A stretch of DNA of 64,000 nt. It comes from Siphonodentalium dalli (Eukaryota > Mollusca > Scaphopoda > Gadilida > Siphonodentaliidae). Positions 12,978 to 25,029 of this stretch are shown here, piece by piece. The stretch covers positions 46,414,194-46,478,193 of the forward strand of contig CP136069.1 of NCBI GenBank assembly GCA_032622095.1, given 5' to 3'. Both the position numbers and the translations under genes were made by a program. The notes beneath the pieces were generated by a model, which ran no database searches, was not told where the DNA came from, and saw only the letters and a list, made by a program, of their open reading frames with translations. Position 1 is the first letter of the stretch, and the number at the start of each line of letters is the position of its first letter.

Positions 12978-13100
12978 GCTGTGTGTGTCTGTATGACACG
13001 TGTGTGTCTGTATGACTGTGTGTGTCTGTATGACTGTATGTATGTATGTATGTATGTAATGTATGTATGCCATGTGTGTCTGTATGGCTGTATGTTTCTA
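12978..13100. repeat. TGTGTGTCTGTATGAC minisatellite with TGTA microsatellite
   Basis: Short tandem copies of a 16-18 base TGTGTGTCTGTATGAC-like unit grade into (GTAT)n. Confidence 0.85.
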
Positions 13101-13363
13101 TGACTAAATAATTAAACCATTTATTTTTGTGATTTTTCGTGACTGAAAGTCCACCTTAGATTACTATAGTCAGTTTATTCCTTGTAAAGAACTAAAATCA
13201 TGGACCGTATAATCTGCTCCATTGGCTGGTGAATTATATTTTGGTATAATCAGGGGAAATGATAAAGAATATAACGAGGCTAGTTCATTCCAAAAGACGT
13301 TGTGGTAAACATGAGAAAATGCATTCATCAACTAATAATAATCGCGTATTACCGGGTGGTTGC

Positions 13364-14151
13364 ACTCATAACTAATGTGTAGAAACGATTACACATCAAA
13401 TGTGTAAACCCGGTTAATGCACATAGCAATATGTAGTTTTACATACAAATACATTGACCAAGTGCCGTTCTACACATAATGTGTACATTTTATTACACAC
13501 AAATGTGTAAGAACATAGAGCGTGCGCATTGCGTGCCTTCAGTTTCATAGTCTGCTACATGACGGCGATATTGTTTGAGTATATTTTTTTGGAATACAAT
13601 CTACTACTGTATCAATACCCATGAAAATTTTGAGTGACGAGAATAAACAAATTATAGACAAGGAATTAATGTAAGTTCAGAATTCCGACTTGTGAGTATT
13701 GTATTAATGATATATGAGGATTTATTTGTTAAAACTTTCATGAAGAATACTGCTCTTACTCTTGTTTATATGATTGTTGTAATACGTTAATACTAACGCC
13801 ATGACCCTGGTTTGTTCATTTAAAACGAAAACTCACACATGACAGAGACAAACAAATACGTACCATTGTACGCCATGAAAGTTTTAACAAATAAATCTCC
13901 ATGTGCCATGAATACTTTATACCCACAGTTCGGAATACTGAACTTACATTCTTGTCTACGATATATATGTGTAAGAATTTACACAAAATGTTTAAGACAT
14001 AGGTGTTGATTTTATGCCCACTAGTGTGTATAAATGTGTATAAATTGACCCATTTATTGTGTACAATATGTTTAAGATAAAATATGAATAATGGTTGTGT
14101 AGCAGGGCTACACGTAGTGTGTAGAAACCCTACACATTAGTCACAAGAGTG
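13364..14151. mobile_element. Foldback element nested in the 12.7-14.3 kb transposon
   Basis: Ends are CACTC/GAGTG with a shared ACTAATGTGTAG subterminal motif in inverse orientation, and many TACACA/TGTGTA words lie inside. An internal inverted repeat pairs 13,660-13,742 with 13,873-13,950 (for example AAAACTTTCATG and CATGAAAGTTTT). CACTA-like ends are suggestive only; target duplication not resolved. Confidence 0.5.
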
Positions 14152-14429
14152 TGGGGTGGGGGTACCCACCAAGCAGCCACCTGACTCCCCTGAAATTAGC
14201 GTACACACAGAATAATAACCTGACTATCGCGCGCGACGAAGCGTTTCAGTCGCTTGCGATGTGAACATAAATATCGCGCGCTTTGAACTGCTACGGACGT
14301 TAGAAAACGGCCGTTATAATCGCTCGCTCGCGCCGGGTGTGGAACGACCTGTAGCGACTCAAAGCGCGCGACTTTTATATTCAAACCGAAAGCGACTGGA
14401 TCGCATCGTTGCGCGCGATGCATGGTTTT

Positions 14430-15626
14430 ATTTCGGTAGATAATCGTTTGAGTGCATCATTTACAGGCAGGACACAAATACATTGTATATGGACATTCCC
14501 CTCAGGAATGCAGATATTTCAACACACTTCCCATGATTTTGAATAGTTTCACTACGAATATGCGAACAGTAGCAAGAGATTTCCTGCGTGGATACGTACT
14601 ATCGCTTCTCCAACACGTGTAATTGAGTAGTGGAGAACATGGTCAGTACTCATTCGGCAAACCTCGTCAGATTCCGCTGTGAATAGTGTAGGCGACTCTA
14701 AGTAAATTATCAGTGCAGACCAAATCGGGTATTATGAAATCCGTTTGTAAGGAATGTTGCACATCTCTGGTCAGGTAAAGGAAAATCACTCTATATATAG
14801 CTATGCGATTGGACATGAGAACTTCGTTTCTTCAATTGGTGAAAGCTTAGAGTTGCACAAGGGTATTTGAATGTGTTTGACCCTTTTGCCGCGGATTGTC
14901 TATTTTTTTTAACTTAATTGACCGTATTGATTAAATCTGTCAATATATGAGAAAAATAGAACTCAAACCACGGGCCTGATAGAGGGTCACCAGGGGACGT
15001 TGCCAGTGGGGCTGGGACATTAAGTTGGGGGTGTCTACCCACTCCGACTTGGTTTGAAATGTTATACTGTTGAAAAATGTCGGTAAATACATTTGTTAAA
15101 TGCATTGGTGGGAACATTTTACTGGAGCAAAAATACATGGACTGGTCTACATGTGTGGGCATAATATGGTGACCATTCACTAGATGCATTTTACCAGAGT
15201 AAAATTACCTGGTTCCACTCACCTTGGTATAATACCACAAAATACCAGAGTGTTTTACCATGGTTTACCAGAGTGTTTTTTTTAATAAGGGAAATATATA
15301 ATTTACAAATAATCTCATTTGACAAGGGATATGTGTTACTTTTTTAGGGGAAGGGAGTATGCCCAACTTTGATATCCCAAACAATATTATACTGAATACA
15401 TCCTGCTTGTGGTAATGTACCGTTCCTATTAGTTGAAAATTATAACTATAATCTCTATAGTCTTAAATTCCAAACTTAGTGCTGTATTTCGTGCATGGAA
15501 TCGAAAACTGCATGGTTGTATTTTATCCGTGGGTATGGGCTGCCCGAGTATATTTCAACCACCTAGCACCAGACAATATTTCCGAGTCTGGGAAATTAGA
15601 TTTGCATGGTTGAATTTCTCCAATGA
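14430..15626. other. No gene seen; duplicated at 48,400-49,870
   Basis: Contains the empty TTAA site (14,931-14,934) into which a MITE is inserted in Block 2, and a short TTACCAGAGT-type repeat near 15,190-15,280. An 88-base stretch ending near 15,617 is missing in Block 2 between direct copies of CATGGTTG. Confidence 0.5.
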
Positions 15627-15630
15627 TTAA

Positions 15631-16027
15631 CCCTTTACCCAACAGAACTTCCCCGCCCTGTGCCAATGCATTCTCTTATATATGCGAGTCGACCATAGGT
15701 CGCCTCGCATATATAAGAGAATGCATTGGCTTAACACATTAAAAATTATAAAATTGATAAAGAATGTAAGAAAAAATGGTAAAAAGTGTTAAAAAAAGAT
15801 TTTGTTTAGGCCAATGCATTCTCTTATATATGCGAGGCGACCTATGGTCGACTCGCATATATAAGAGAATGCATTGGCACAGGGCATAACTGTAACTATC
15901 ACAATGTGGTCAAGGAGCCGGTTCCAATGATATCCATATTTGTATGGTTTTATTGAGACAGACCGAAGATATTTTAGGCTGTTGAAGCTTTATTTGGCCG
16001 GTTTTGGCCGGTTTGTTGGGTAAAGGG
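15631..16027. mobile_element. piggyBac-type MITE with TTAA target duplication, copy 1
   Basis: TIR CCCTTTACCCAACA at both ends is bounded by TTAA (15,627-15,630 and 16,028-16,031). TTAA duplications and CCC-starting TIRs are established hallmarks of piggyBac. Inside are two 70-base palindromes (each arm runs through GCCAATGCATTCTC and CTTATATATGCGAG) separated by an A/T-rich spacer. Block 2 has the empty TTAA at 49,873-49,876. No coding capacity. Confidence 0.9.
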
Positions 16028-16031
16028 TTAA

Positions 16032-17600
16032 GCATGATTCCTAAATGTTAGAAATGTTCAATCCAACGACCCGATACCGATTTAAACGCTTTGACCTGAT
16101 TGCTTTACTCCATAATTCGAGCATAAGTCCGAATATCATGAACTGTAGAACTTTTGAAAGCATGCGAGGATGAGACACACACCGACCCTTCGTCATTACG
16201 AACCTGAATGAAATTTTCAACTGCAGTGAATACTGCCACAACGATACCCTTTATTTATAAAATGCAACTATTTCTCTCTGTTTATGAACCCCACCAAAAA
16301 TATATTTATACACGTCCGTGCATGATTTGAGCCAAGCACCCTTACATAGCATGCCATTTCGTCGCCGCAGAAGTTAGCGCTCGACGAAGGGTTAAGAAAT
16401 GAGTGCGAAATACACCCAGCGACAATCCTTTAGACCACCATTCACCCGTGGATCACGGCGGTGAAAATCAATTATTCAACCTTGTTTATTTGTAACTCAA
16501 TACTATTTTCCCAATGCTGTGTTATCTCTGTACTATTAACCCTGTGCATATCCGACACCGGAAAATAGGCAGGAAAATTTCATTTGTTTACACAATATAC
16601 CGATATTTTTTACCGAGTATTCGCGATTGTTAAAAACCAGTACACATCAGGAAGATAAAAATCCCTCTGAATATTAGTAGAGTATACTGTACTTCTAAAA
16701 TAAACTATCTACACATTCTAGATATAGTACGTCCTCAGAAATCACGATTATTAGGTTAAATTCTATGGAAACTTGGTCTGATAAACACTGATTTTCTCAT
16801 ATCTAAAACGGCTGTATGTTTGCATATTGATATGCACATGACGTAAGAAAGGTCCACAATGACTTACTAAGTTACATAGAACCAAACATGAATTTTTCGG
16901 CTGTTTGTTAAAAATTATTGGCGAAAGACATAATTATTTGGTGTACGGCGAATTGCAGGAGCACTGTCGTACATATTGCAATTCGCATGTTTTGTTACTA
17001 TACGGCATATTGCAAGCCCAAAACTATATCTGCCAATGGTAGGCAAATTGTTGGGCCAAATGGGAGTCATATCATTAATCATCATTATGGTGACGATTGC
17101 GTCATTTTGTTGCTTTCCAGCTCATTGGAACACCACGTGTATGTCAACTCAATGGAAACCTATTTTTAGCTTTAAAATCACATCAGAGGGAGCTATCCAT
17201 CAAAACTCTAGTTGGCATGATAAATTTGAAGGTCTTCTTTGAAATTTAACACAAACTATCATATTTGGCGATGTTATGGTACATATTTCTCCGAAACGCC
17301 AAACATTGAAATGAGCATTAATGATTATAGATCCCATTTACTCCCATTTACTAATGTTCGAAGACAATCTTAGTTTACATCAAGTCTGACTTCACACACC
17401 ATCACTGGTTAGTAACTGCGCGCCAACAATGGTTTTATAAATATAAAATAAACTGTGATGCGAACCATGTGAATTATGTCTTGTTGTCATTATAAATGTC
17501 ATCATTGTAACATCTGCATAAAACATGTAGCTCGATAAAAGAAGCAAGCAGGTGTTCATTTTAAAATTATGAATTGCCTGCATGAGGAGAGAAAGTGAAA
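16032..17600. other. No gene seen; duplicated at 49,877-51,437
   Basis: Collinear copy of Block 2. A frame at 16,976-17,242 with a hydrophobic stretch is preserved in Block 2 except at its end, where an indel changes it; recent duplication alone explains the similarity. Confidence 0.5.
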
Positions 17601-17602
17601 AC

Positions 17603-18560
17603 GCGAAACATTTATTTGTGATAACACCTTACTTTCAAGTGTATTTACCCCCCACCCCCGATAATTTCGGAGAACTATTGTAATCAACGGGTCAGCTCGT
17701 TCGCGCGTCCGGTCGAATTTCCGTCCGATTTCTAGTCCAGTTCAAATTATCCGATCGAAACGACACTTCGTATGAGGAATGACAATTATATTATTGGGGT
17801 CAATTTCAAGTCCGATGATCTTTTTCTCTTATTTATGACTCTTGTTTTTTCACTTAGAAATTGCTATTTCCATGTTGTCCGGATAATAACTCCGGTGAAT
17901 AGTATCCGATCGGAAAGAAACTTTGTACGAGTAATAAACATTACATTATTATGTCGAGTTCCGATATCGTTCCGGTCAGATGATATTTATTGAATCTATA
18001 ATCCTTGTCAGACCTATACGTTGCCATTTTCGTGTTGTCCGGATAATTCCAGTTAATATAAACCAATCCCAACTAAACTTGACATCAGGAATATCCATCA
18101 CATTGTTCAAGTCAACGTTGAATGTGGTTCAGATCTGCTGATTCTTGACGGAGCTATCTCCCTTTTGCGACTATAAAAATATAAACTGATTCCACTTAGA
18201 ATCTGCCTATTATTATTCCATCATGTACACATTCCACACATATTGTGTTTTTCTGAGCTTGTGTCCCATACGGTTGGCGACATGGTTCCACGACGTCTTG
18301 TTTATGTATCTTCAGCGAATACTTGTTTTTAGTTTTTAATCCGCATCTCACATGTTGTTTCGTTGTCCACCCGAACAGACTCTACTATGGGTGCGATCTC
18401 AAATGATGACATTTTGGTCAGAATGAATACCTCGTTCGCAATTTGTGCCATTATTACATACACACAGTACATGTAAATGGAGCTTTGACCGGACATCACG
18501 ATGTGAACATTGTGTTAACTGATTACTGACCTGATTTGCGAACAGAAAGACCATTATAAC
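17603..18560. repeat. Block-1-only region with degenerate CCGATCGGAAAGAAAC-type repeats
   Basis: Roughly 150-base degenerate units recur between 17,700 and 18,060, marked by TCCGGATAAT, CCGATCGAAA and TCCATGTTGTCC. The segment from here to 19,470 is missing from Block 2, whose junction lies at about 51,437. Confidence 0.45.
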
Positions 18561-19710
18561 CCCAGTGCACGCATGATGTGGCCATTGCTGGTGATATTAT
18601 TGGCAGCGACGCACGTTTGTTCGCAGTGTCACGACAAATTTCATAATGATCTGACCAAAGGTACGACCTGTGGCCCGTGCCATAGGATTTACTGATGCAA
18701 AGAGTAAAATCCAAGATGGCTGCTGGCGGCCATGTTTTTGGCCGAATGACCTAAAAATTACGCGTTCCCATCTACATGTCATATTTAACATCCATGACAA
18801 ATTTCATGATGATCAGACCGTGTGAAAGGATATAGTCATGCAAAGAGTCAAATCTAAGATGACTGCCAGCGGCCATGTGTTTTGGCCGAACGACCCCAAA
18901 ATTACTCGTTCCCATCTACATGTCAATATTAACATCCATGACAAATTTCATGATGATCAGACGAACAGTACGACCTGTAGCCCGTACTAATGGATTGAAT
19001 TTTGAAATCCAAGATGGCCGCTGGCAGCCATGTTTTTTGTCCGAATGACCCCAAAATGACTCGTTCCCATTTACATTCAAATTTCAACAGCCATGACAAA
19101 TTTTATGATGATCAGACTAAAGGTACGACCTGTAGCCCGTGCTAAAGGATTTAGTCATGCAAAGAGGAAAATCCAAGATGGCTGCTGGCGGCCATTTTTT
19201 TTTGCCAAATGACCCCAAAATGACTCGTTTCCATCTACATGTCATTGTTAACATCCATGACAAATTTTATGATGATCCGACCAAAGGTACGACCTGTAGC
19301 CCGTGCCAAGTGATTTAGTCATGCAAAGAGTAAAATCCAAGATGGCTGCCGGCGGCCATGTTTTTTTGCCGAATGACCCTAAAATTACTCGTTCCCATCT
19401 AGATGTCAATATTAACATCCATGACAAATTTCATGATGATCAGATGAACAGTACGACCTGTAGCCCGTGCTAATGGATTTAATTTTGAAATCCAAGATGG
19501 CCGCTGGCGGCCATGTTTTTTTTCCAAATGACTCCAAAATTAATCGTTCCGGTCTAAATGTTGATGTCAACAGCTATGACAAATTGTATTGTTGACGACT
19601 CACACACACGCACCATCACACCCTCCATCGCACACACGCACACACGGACGACGGATACCAAACCATGGCAATAGCTCAACCTTTACAAAGTAAAGTTGAG
19701 CTAACAAGAG
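18560..19710. repeat. Tandem core-repeat element: about six AAGATGGC units, microsatellite, 3' hairpin
   Basis: Units starting AAATCCAAGATGGC occur near 18,706, 18,850, 19,005, 19,167, 19,333 and 19,487, spaced about 145-166 bases. They are followed by a CA-rich microsatellite (19,598-19,650) and a terminal stem-loop (TAGCTCAAC ... GTTGAGCTA, 19,672-19,703). Core repeats, then microsatellite, then 3' hairpin is the layout described for bivalve pearl elements and other Helentron-associated non-autonomous elements; membership here is inference. Block 2 keeps only the last unit (51,440-51,720). Confidence 0.65.
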
Positions 19711-20365
19711 ATGGGTTACAGCCAGGTGAATGTCCTCACCACATGATGCCTAGAATAATGGCATAACTCTGGAATGAAACATGCGAACAATATCGTTGGA
19801 CCCTCTAAAACCTCCTGATCATCCATGTACAATTTCCTGAAATCAACACAATGTATCAGTTATAAATCAATTTTAGATAATTTCGGACTTTTTTCCAATT
19901 ACGATTCAACAATGACTGGTGGTTTTTATACCAATGGATGGATGCATGTAATCCAGTACACCTCCACCCTGTTTTATTTATGACATTATCTGGGCAGCCC
20001 ATTGATTTCTGTTGAGAATAGGTGGAGAAAAGTTGGATATTTCTGATGCGTTATTCACTCGATTAGAAATAGCTCAATACACATGTACATATATGTATCT
20101 GCAAATTATCAACACTTTGATTTTGGGGTTTGGTCAATGGCCCATTTATTATTTTCGAAGGGTATATCATTGATATTAAAATGTGATTTGACACAAAATA
20201 AAATTCTGTGGTTTTAAGAATGCATACATGTTTAATAAATTACTGTAATGGCTTCAAAGAAAACTGTCACTTACCTGCAGGTGGTAGATTGCTATGTGCA
20301 CGAGATGCTTGAGACATGGAACGTTTCCAACCATCCATATTTAACCGAACATCAGAAGTTTTTCT
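19711..20365. other. No gene seen; spacer 3' of the GPCR pseudogene
   Basis: Shared with Block 2 only to about 19,853. The rest to 20,428 has no counterpart in the window and replaces the part of the receptor gene that would encode TM6-TM7. Confidence 0.5.
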
Positions 20366-21260
20366 TTAACCTCCACTACAATGGTCACTTTCTTTGATGG
20401 TGGTTTTCTGGTTCTGAGCCACGGCAACAGCTTGTTTCGTGTCCGAGTGTCCATGACGGGTGCTCTCCCCTTTAAACGCTGTCATCTGTCTGCGCAGGGT
20501 TATTATCGTCCACGTGGTCACGACGAAGATGATCAGCAACGGCATGTGAGTTTTTAGAATAAGGCCAGCGATAAAGAAGGAGACGGCATGCTCCTCAAAC
20601 GGTTTACAAAAGTCAGCATATACATAACATGCCGTCTCGGATGCGCATATTAAGCCATAAAGCTCAAATGCAATTGCTGCGATGGCTACGATCAGGGTAC
20701 AGATGTGTGCATTCCTCTTTGTGCACAGTGAATGTCGCTTTAACGGGAATACAACAGCGATTAATCGGTCGAGCCCAAGCGCCGCCACCAACCAGGGGGA
20801 GATAAATCTACTTATTGTTAGTGGCACAGTCCAGAAATAACAGTGTTTTTAAGAAAAATGTCTCCTCGAGATGATCGACTCCGTGGAACTTCTCCAGAGT
20901 ATCTTCAGTGACTGCTTGCATAAGAACGAATGTGTCGAAGAAAGCTATGAATCTCATGTACACTGAGTGTGAGAATTTCCCGAATGACTTCAAGCTCATG
21001 AGTACGACGATCATCGCATTACCTATCGCTCCAATCACGGCGATACACACTATAACCACGGCATTCGTTTTTTGGTCTATCAATTTATACAGCCCTGACC
21101 CCACCGTTAGGTCACTGTTCGGGTCGTCCGTATAATCTACAGTCCATGTAACATTTATATCTGGAATCTCCGTAGAAACATTCCAAAATGTTATGACATT
21201 TGTATCATTGGTCGAATCCAGTGACGAATTGAAATCAGTCATGTTTAGTCCAATCAGCAC
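20366..21260 (-). pseudogene. Broken class A GPCR, paralogue of 61,912-63,081
   Basis: The frame starting at 21,260 gives the N-terminus, TM1 and TM2 closely matching the intact copy. Near 20,842 a five-base deletion removes the codons around the conserved TM3-entry cysteine and shifts the frame. The following frame (20,827-20,366) resumes the receptor from TM3 (LDRLIAVVFPLKR) through TM4 and TM5. After HSDTKQAV (about 20,429) homology stops and an unrelated 18-residue tail ends the frame, so TM6, TM7 and the C-terminus are gone. The 5' acceptor-like sequence seen before the intact gene is kept here. It is almost certainly non-functional as a receptor. A truncated transcript is possible but nothing here supports one. 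Confidence 0.9.
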
Positions 21261-21385
21261 GTGGTTCTACCTAGAAATAAATAGAACATAATTTGTTTCA
21301 ACTTGTTTCACGATGTTGGTGGCCAAGTTGGCAATTTGTTTTGGAAAATGACCAAAGAAACCTCTCTGAATATCACCAGATCTCA
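20429..21385. repeat. Segmental duplication, Block 1 segment C (partner 62,246-63,925)
   Basis: GPCR homology plus upstream flank. The partner carries an extra 718 bases at 63,129-63,846. Homology stops near GAATATCACCAGAT(C/T)TCACT, close to the start of the tandem array at 21,486. Confidence 0.9.
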
Positions 21386-21485
21386 CTCAATTCAATTCAA
21401 TTCAATTTAATTACTCTTCATCATGTTGAATATTACAGATTATGTGGATCATTACAATATAATAATACATATATATACTACTAGC

Positions 21486-23370
21486 AGGTGGACCCGACTT
21501 CGTCCGGGCTGTTTCCCCTCTGCTGGTCGGCTTATTGCGCGATTTGTCCTTGAATTGTCCATTTTGAAGGTCAAGGTCATGTGGGGTCACGATTTAACCC
21601 GTCCAAAACACTGCCCTGACAAAAGTACCCGACAAAAGTACCCGTCGAAATCCATCCGGTTTTACCCGATTTGACCTTGAATTCTCTGCTTTTCGGCGAA
21701 TTGCGCGATTTGACATTGAATTGTCCATTTTGAAGGTCAAGGTCAGGTGGGGTCACGATTTGACCCGTCCAAAACACTGCCCGGAAGGTGGACCCGACTT
21801 CGTCCGGGCTGTTTCCCCTCTGCTTTTCGGCGAATTGGGCGATTTGACATTGAATTGTCCATTTTGAAGGTCAAGGTCAGGTTGGGTCACGATTTGACCC
21901 GTCCAAAACACTGCCCGGACAAAAGTACCCGTCGAAATCCATCCGGTTTTACCCGATTTGACCTCGAATTGATCATTTTGAAGATCAAGGTCAGGTCGGG
22001 GTCACGACTCGACTTCGTCCAAAACACTCAGTGGACAAAAGTAACCCCACGTATCAAATTTCGTCGAAATCCCATCAAAATTCGCGATTTGACCCGATTT
22101 CAAGGTCAATGTCACGTCGCACGGGCAAATGAATAGGCTTATGACACTCCCCATACGAAAGTATCCCTAGACACTAATTTTCATCGAAATCCCGTGATAC
22201 TCGGGCGTTCGACCTTGAAATGACCCGATTTCAATGTCAAGGTCATGTTGCACGGGCAAATTAACAGGCTCATGCCACTCCCCGGCCGAAAGTACCCCCA
22301 CATACCAAATTTCATCGAAATCGGCTCGGCCGTGTTCGAGTCCATCGCGAACACACAGACAGACAGACACACACACACACAGGTGGACCCGACTTCGTCC
22401 GGGCTGTTCCCCTCTGCTTTTCGGCGAATTGCGCGATTTGACCTTGAATTGTCCATTTTGAAGGTCGAAATCCCATAAACAATCGCGATTTGAACTTGAA
22501 TTGACCCGATTTCAAGTTTCCCCTCTGCTTTTCGGCGAATTGCGCGATTTGACCTTGAATTGTCCATTTTTAAGGTTAAGGTCACGATTTGACCCGTCCA
22601 AAACACTGCCCTGACAAAAGTACCAGACAAAAGTACCCGTCGAAATCCATCCGGTTTTACCCGATTTGACCTTGAATTGATCATTTTGAAGGTCAAGGTC
22701 AGGTCGGGGTCACGATTAACCCGACTTCGTCCGGGCTGTTTCCCCTCTGCTTTTCGGCGAATTGCGCGATTTGACCTTGAATTGTCCATTTTGAAGGTCA
22801 AGGTCAGGTGGGGTCAAGATTTGACCCGTCCAAAACACTGCCCGGACAAAAGTACCCGACAAAAGTACCCGTCGAAATCCATCCGGTTTTACCCGATTTG
22901 ACCTCGAATTTATCATTTTGAAGGTCAAGGTCAGGTCGGGGTCACGACTTGACCCGTCCAAAACACTCAGTGGACAAAAGTAACCCCACGTATCAAATTT
23001 CGTCGAAATCCCATCAAATTCGCGATTTGACCTTGAATTTACCCGATTTCAAGGTCAAGGTCACGTCGCACGGGCAAAGGAATAGGCTCACGACACTCTA
23101 CATACGAAAGTATCCATAGACACTAATTTTCATCGAAATCCCGTGATACTCGGGCGTTCGACCTTGAAATGACCCGATTTCAAGGTCAAGGTCACGTCGC
23201 ACGGGCAAATTAACAGTGGCCCATGCCACTCCACGGCCGAAAGTACCCCCACATACCAAGTTTCATCGAAATCGGCTCGGCCGTTTTCGAGTCCATCGCG
23301 AACACACAGACATACAGACAGACACACACACGCACACATACACAGATTTCCCAAAATATATAATAGACTA
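21486..23370. repeat. Tandem mobile-repeat array, CGACTTCGTCCGGGC family with AGGTCA-rich units
   Basis: Heads GACCCGACTTCGTCCGGGC occur near 21,490, 21,790, 22,386, 22,717 (partial) and 23,376. Bodies hold repeated AAGGTCAAGGTCA, GACCCGTCCAAAACACT and TTTCATCGAAATC words and end in a GACA/CA microsatellite (22,350-22,380; 23,300-23,340) and AAAATATATAATAGACTAG. Several reading frames on both strands (peptides such as FKMINSRSNR) are translations of the repeat, not genes. Confidence 0.85.
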
Positions 23371-24100
23371 GAAGGTGACCCGACTTCGTCCGGGCTATTC
23401 AAAAACCAAATTTCAAGTCGATTGCTCCACCCGTTTCCGAGATCTGGTCTGCGCATGCGCAAACTGGCGTCGCACGGGCTCGGCGACCCGATAAAATTCG
23501 TATCCGGGGCAAGATACATTCACATACCAAATTTCAAGTCGATAACTCCACCCGTTTTCGAGATATATAGCCCAATGTCATTTGCGGATACCTCGGCCGG
23601 TGATGAGTTAACGCGACATCGGCCGGTCAAGAGTTAACGCGATCACGTCACGATATATTGATGGCGTAATATATTTACGCAATGATTTTCGATGAGCGAA
23701 GCATGGTCCTGCGTTCTTCCCGATAATTAAGGTAGAAACTTTAAACGTACACAGGCGTGTGATGCATCATTGGAAAGATGAAGCGCCACAGATTCTAACC
23801 GTGCAAATTATATGACTGGCAATTTATTATTCGCGCTATATCGAATCGATTTGTGAGCACCGAACTGAAATATATTAGCGCAAAACGGCGTAAAAACAGA
23901 TTTGACCTCGGCACGTGAAAAGTTGACCTCGGATCTGAAAATCAATAGGCCTATGTTACTCCTGACCCGAAAATACCCCCACATACCAAGTTTCATCGAA
24001 ATCGGCTGGGCCATTTTCGAGTCCATCGATTACACACACACAGACAGATACACACACACACACACACACACACAGATCTGTCAAAATATATAATAGACTA
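23371..24100. repeat. Single 0.73 kb unit of the CGACTTCGTCCGGGC family
   Basis: Head, about 1.3 core units (AAATTTCAAGTCGATAGCTC to the next copy), a unique middle with GGCCGGTGATGAGTTAACGC and ATATTTACGCAATG, then TTTCATCGAAATC, a (CA)n/GACA tract and AAAATATATAATAGACTAG. Nearly the same as the three units at 27,525-29,685. Confidence 0.85.
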
Positions 24101-24490
24101 GCCGATGAGCCCGACGTTGTCCGGGCTATTCAAAAACCAAATTTCAAGTCGATAGCTCCACCCGTTTCCGAGATCTGGTCTGCGCAAGTCGACAGCTCTA
24201 CCCGTTTCCGAGATCTGGTCTGCGCATGCGCGAAGCTGGCGTCGCACGGGCTCGGCGACGCGATAAAATTCGTGTCCGGGGCAAGATACATTCACATACC
24301 AAATTTCAAGTCGATAGCTCCACCCGTTGCCGAGATCGGCTCGGCGACCCGATAAGATACATTCACATAGCAAATTTCTTATGCGGTTCGGCACCTGGGC
24401 GTTTCGTCTTCGGCGAAGTGCTTTGGCCGAAACAACCAAGTGCCGAAAACCCAGGTGCCGACGCGTCCTGAAAACTAGGTGCCGAAACAT
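24101..24490. repeat. Truncated unit with GATGAGCCCGACGTTGTCC head
   Basis: Variant head also used at 34,305 and, inverted, at 41,270-42,378. It holds two partial core units and then breaks into a GTGCCGAAA-type short repeat (about 24,380-24,490). Confidence 0.7.
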
Positions 24491-24650
24491 CCATATGCCA
24501 AAAATTCTTGCAACCCGCCACGTTCATATAATTGAGTATATGCCAACTCTGATATATTACACTGGTGGTAGATGAATGATTACTGCTAGTTGGCTGATCC
24601 GCATATCATTATAAGATATAGATACTTAATGACGGCCGTCTTTTCCCATC

Positions 24651-25023
24651 TACAGATACTTAATTGTGCACCGTAAACGCCCATCTAGCCCACCAATACG
24701 TTATATACATTCTTTAAAATAACTTCTTTGACAAATAAAAAACGCTCTTTAAAAACGCTCTTTATTTAGTTTTTATTTTAATTTTTTCAGTTCTGACTAT
24801 CACCGTTATTTAGTCAATATAAATTATTCGAGAAAAAAAAATCTTTACAAAGAAACGTTTTTTTTTCTTAAATGTTTTTAAAATTTTTGTTTCATTTCTG
24901 AATATCTCCGTTATTTCGTCAATATAATCATCATGTTGTGCCCGCGGTCAGATCAGTATTAAGGTTTATATATCGTAATGGTGGGCTGGATGGACGTATA
25001 CGGTACACAATTAAGTATCTATA
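24651..25023. mobile_element. Small TIR element (MITE-like), about 55-base inverted ends
   Basis: AGATACTTAATTGTG plus some 40 more bases (including AGCCCACCA) are mirrored at the right end. The interior is A/T-rich, with two diverged copies of a CCGTTATTTMGTCAATATAA-like stretch. Flanking duplication not clear. Confidence 0.7.
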
Positions 25024-25029
25024 GGTGGT

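Larger units (their letters stand above)
12699..14346. mobile_element. DNA transposon with about 100-base GC-rich terminal inverted repeats
   Basis: The left end CGTTCCACACC...GCGCGAGCGAGCGAT and about 100 further bases are mirrored at 14,245-14,346 with few mismatches. It is absent from Block 2, where the same target, itself a related 120-base GC-rich sequence (48,271-48,395), is uninterrupted. Flanks CGTCCGTA and CGACCTGTA resemble a diverged 8-9 base target duplication, pointing loosely to hAT or MULE. The interior has a TG-rich microsatellite and a foldback element; no transposase seen. Confidence 0.72.
7832..17602. repeat. Segmental duplication, Block 1 segment B (partner 42,434-51,437)
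   Basis: Nearly 10 kb is collinear with the partner apart from indels: a LINE linker deletion near 7,907, an extra 991-base element at 9,584-10,574, a missing LINE piece near 11,336, a 1.65 kb element at 12,699-14,346, a small MITE at a different site, and an 88-base extra stretch near 15,540-15,625. By eye the shared stretches are over 90% identical. Confidence 0.9.

Noticed and set aside
16976-17242. 88-codon frame with a hydrophobic segment, also present in Block 2
   Set aside because: Similarity is expected from the duplication; the ends differ by an indel and there is no family match.
20366-20428. Alternative C-terminal exon of the Block 1 receptor
   Set aside because: The 18-residue tail replaces TM6-TM7 and follows a frameshifted frame; a functional receptor is not possible.
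22181-22961. Long minus-strand frames with repeated FKMINSRSNR-like peptides
   Set aside because: They are translations of the AGGTCA-rich repeat, recur in several frames and copies, and carry no domain.
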